Below are positions 15,631 through 17,481 of a DNA stretch of 17,481 bases, one piece after another (position 1 is the stretch's first letter; each line of letters begins with the position of its first letter). Position numbers and translations under genes: made by a program. The stretch is from DATESG01 sp035270925. Its GTDB lineage: Bacteria; Bacillota_I; Bacilli_A; RFN20; CAG-826. The stretch covers positions 1 to 17,481 of the forward strand of contig DATESG010000040.1 in NCBI GenBank assembly GCA_035270925.1, read 5' to 3'. The notes under the pieces were generated by a model. It searched no databases and had not been told where the DNA came from. It saw only the letters and a list, made by a program, of their open reading frames with translations.

Positions 15631-17373
15631 ATGATTTATCGCAATGAATATCCGCGGCCAGATTTTGTCCGCGACAACTGGATGAGTTTAAATGGGCCGT
15701 GGAAGTTTGCGTTTGATGACGACAAAGTTGGTCACAAGCAAAAATGGTTTTTGGGTAAAGATTTTGATAAAGATATCAACGTACCTTTTGCCTTTCAAAC
15801 AATTTTAAGCGGTATTAACGACCCGAGTTTTCATGATGATATGTGGTATCAAAAAAACATTAAAGTCCCTGATACGATGAAAGGTAAACGTGTCCTCTTA
15901 AATTTTGAGGCAGTTGATTACTTTTGTGAAGTTTACGTCAACGGGCAGTTTGTTGGCACCCACACTGGCGGGCAAACTGGCTTTAGTTTGGATATCAGTA
16001 AATATCTAACATGGGAACAAGAAATCGTTACTGTGTTCTGCCACGATCCATCAGAAGATGAATACTTGCCGCGCGGTAAGCAATATTGGAAGGAAAAACC
16101 CGAATCAATTTGGTATAACCGTACATCAGGAATTTGGCAAAGTGTCTGGCTATCAGCAGTGGAAACCGACTATGTAAAGTCAGTTAAAATAACGCCTCTA
16201 TACGATGACGGAAAAGTTGAAATCGCCCTTGAGGTTACAAATGTAGCGATTTTACCAACACTAGTGATTGCCGGGGAAAAAGTCGCAGTTGATTTTGTTA
16301 AAAATGATGATAACCATCTCGTGGCGCGCTATCAAGTGTTTAAGAAACAACAAGATATTGAAATGAAATCTTGGTGTCCGGATAATCCTTATTTATTTGA
16401 TTTAGTCATCAATTATGGACTAGACCAGGTTAAAACCTACTTCGGTATGCGAAAAATTTCGGCTAAAGATGGGCACATTTATCTTAATAACCGCCGCTAC
16501 TATTTAAAGCTCGCGCTCGATCAAGGCTACTTTAAAGAAGGACTGCTCACACCACCAACCACGGAGATTCTCAAAGATGATATTTTGATTGCTAAACGCC
16601 TTGGCTTTAATGGGGCGCGTAAACATCAAAAGGTCGAAGATAAATATTATTTATATTATGCTGACCAACTTGGCTTTCTTGTTTGGGGTGAGATGGCTAG
16701 TTCAATCAAGTTTAGTGAATTAAGTGCGGAACGTGATATGAATGAGTGGAAACAAGTTTTGCCTCGCGATTACAACCACCCCTGCATTATTGCTTGGGTT
16801 CCGCTTAATGAATCATGGGGTGTTCCAGAGATTCGGACCGACAAGCAACAGCAACAACACGCCCTTGACTTATATAACTACATTAAGAGATATGACCCAA
16901 CCCGCCTTGTAATATCTAATGATGGCTGGGAGTTAACAACCACTGATATATGCGCCATCCACAACTATAGACATGGAGCGCTCGATGACGAAGTGACGCG
17001 CAAAAAATTCCGCCACGATCTTAGTAGTAAAGAAGCGATTCTTGCCTCAACTCCGGCTGATAAACCTATTTACGCTGATGGATATCGCCATCAAGGCGAA
17101 CCAATTATGCTCACAGAGTTTGGGGGCATCAGTCTTGTTGTTGATGGTGAAGGCTGGGGTTACACCTCGGTACATAATGCGCAAACGTTAATTGAAGAAT
17201 ACGGCCGTATTCTTGATGATATCGCAAATTCTTCGGTGCTAGCGGGCTATTGCTACACGCAATTATATGATGTTGAGGTTGAAGTTAATGGGCTACTGAC
17301 TTATGAGCGCAAGCCCAAAGTTGACCCTAAAATCATCAAAGCACTCAATGACCGGTTTCCCGATTATTACTAG
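15631..17373 (+). CDS. Cytoplasmic GH2 glycosidase
   Basis: The 580-residue product has no signal peptide. It shows GH2 order: a jelly-roll sugar-binding domain (about 14-175; LNGPWKFAFD at 20-29, VYVNGQFVG at 101-109, NRTSGIWQSVWL at 143-154), an Ig-like domain (about 180-275) and a TIM barrel (about 285-580). The acid/base is Glu394 in PLNESWG and the nucleophile is Glu496 in TEFGG. LALDQGYF (294-301) and GFNGARKHQKVED (325-337) belong to a compact GH2 subgroup usually annotated beta-galactosidase. Specificity could be beta-galactosidase, alpha-L-arabinopyranosidase, beta-glucuronidase or other. It probably hydrolyses the imported oligosaccharide in the cytosol. AGGAGAG (15618-15624) lies six bases before the start. 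Confidence 0.9.
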   Translation: MIYRNEYPRPDFVRDNWMSLNGPWKFAFDDDKVGHKQKWFLGKDFDKDINVPFAFQTILSGINDPSFHDDMWYQKNIKVPDTMKGKRVLLNFEAVDYFCEVYVNGQFVGTHTGGQTGFSLDISKYLTWEQEIVTVFCHDPSEDEYLPRGKQYWKEKPESIWYNRTSGIWQSVWLSAVETDYVKSVKITPLYDDGKVEIALEVTNVAILPTLVIAGEKVAVDFVKNDDNHLVARYQVFKKQQDIEMKSWCPDNPYLFDLVINYGLDQVKTYFGMRKISAKDGHIYLNNRRYYLKLALDQGYFKEGLLTPPTTEILKDDILIAKRLGFNGARKHQKVEDKYYLYYADQLGFLVWGEMASSIKFSELSAERDMNEWKQVLPRDYNHPCIIAWVPLNESWGVPEIRTDKQQQQHALDLYNYIKRYDPTRLVISNDGWELTTTDICAIHNYRHGALDDEVTRKKFRHDLSSKEAILASTPADKPIYADGYRHQGEPIMLTEFGGISLVVDGEGWGYTSVHNAQTLIEEYGRILDDIANSSVLAGYCYTQLYDVEVEVNGLLTYERKPKVDPKIIKALNDRFPDYY

Positions 17374-17392
17374 ACTAACTACTTAGGCTGAA

Positions 17393-17414
17393 ACTGAGTT
17401 TGTAAGCACTCAGT
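17393..17414. repeat. Short inverted repeat between operon genes
   Basis: ACTGAGT (17393-17399) and ACTCAGT (17408-17414) form a perfect seven-pair stem with an eight-base loop in the 74-bp gap after the GH2 gene. No T tract follows, so it is unlikely to be a strong terminator. It may moderate transcript levels or stability between the GH2 gene and the next lipoprotein gene. Confidence 0.4.
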
Positions 17415-17447
17415 AAATATAAAACACAATTTGATAAAGGAGGAAAT

Positions 17448-17481
17448 ATGAAAAAACCATCAAAATTGTTATTTCTAATTA
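17448..17481 (+). CDS. Start of a probable secreted or lipoprotein gene (cut by window end)
   Basis: AAAGGAGG (17436-17443) is followed four bases later by ATG and eleven codons reading MKKPSKLLFLI. This is the basic n-region and start of the hydrophobic core of a signal peptide, like the other lipoproteins of this operon. The frame is open to the window end. Its function cannot be told. Confidence 0.6.
   Translation, partial: MKKPSKLLFLI

Noticed and set aside
17393..17414. Intrinsic terminator after the GH2 gene
   Set aside because: The stem is only seven pairs and lacks a following T run; listed only as an inverted repeat.
1..17481. CRISPR arrays, tRNA/rRNA genes, insertion sequences or phage attachment sites
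   Set aside because: No regularly spaced direct repeats, cloverleaf-like segments, transposase frames or terminal inverted repeats were seen.

Overview
The window looks like a low-GC Gram-positive or Mollicutes-related bacterium (Acholeplasma/Izemoplasma/Haloplasma-like or Erysipelotrichia-like). The grounds are AT-rich DNA, strong AGGAGG ribosome binding sites, TATAAT-type promoters with an upstream TG, and many lipoproteins in which a lipobox Cys is followed by a Ser/Thr/Glu-rich tether. There are no LPXTG anchors. TGG encodes Trp and no family-matched gene contains an in-frame TGA, so the standard bacterial code fits. The lineage is an inference.

Left part (1-3700): a 49-residue basic peptide gene is probably translationally coupled to an atypical SDR/NAD(P)-binding protein. 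Two overlapping riboflavin-type genes follow. The first is a RibD homologue whose deaminase half has lost its zinc and catalytic residues while its reductase half looks intact. The second is a RibBA homologue whose RibB half has lost its active-site motifs while its GTP cyclohydrolase II half looks intact. Read literally, the pair takes GTP only to the reduced diamino-ribitylamino-pyrimidinone phosphate. There is no ribE, ribH or FMN riboswitch beside them. This is the most unusual feature of the window.

Middle part (3700-6900): a candidate promoter and a strongly folded, terminator-like leader precede a large lipoprotein built as OB-OB-Ig-OB-OB. A bidirectional terminator separates it from a convergent gene for an ArsR-type winged-helix regulator with a long C-terminal sensor-like domain. 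The divergent region between that regulator and the next operon holds two promoters and two related inverted-repeat motifs (CGATA...TTCGA) that could be operators.

Right part (6900-17481): one long, tightly packed plus-strand operon. It has three surface lipoprotein GH43 enzymes of arabinanase type and one non-catalytic lipoprotein with three CBM4/9-like modules. These are followed by a sugar-binding lipoprotein, two CUT1 ABC permeases with no ATPase gene, and a cytoplasmic GH2 glycosidase. The start of one more probable lipoprotein is cut by the window end. A coherent reading is surface-tethered capture and cutting of an arabinan-type plant glycan, ABC import of the oligosaccharides using an ATPase encoded elsewhere, and intracellular hydrolysis. 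The divergent regulator probably controls it. The substrate assignment rests on family resemblance only.
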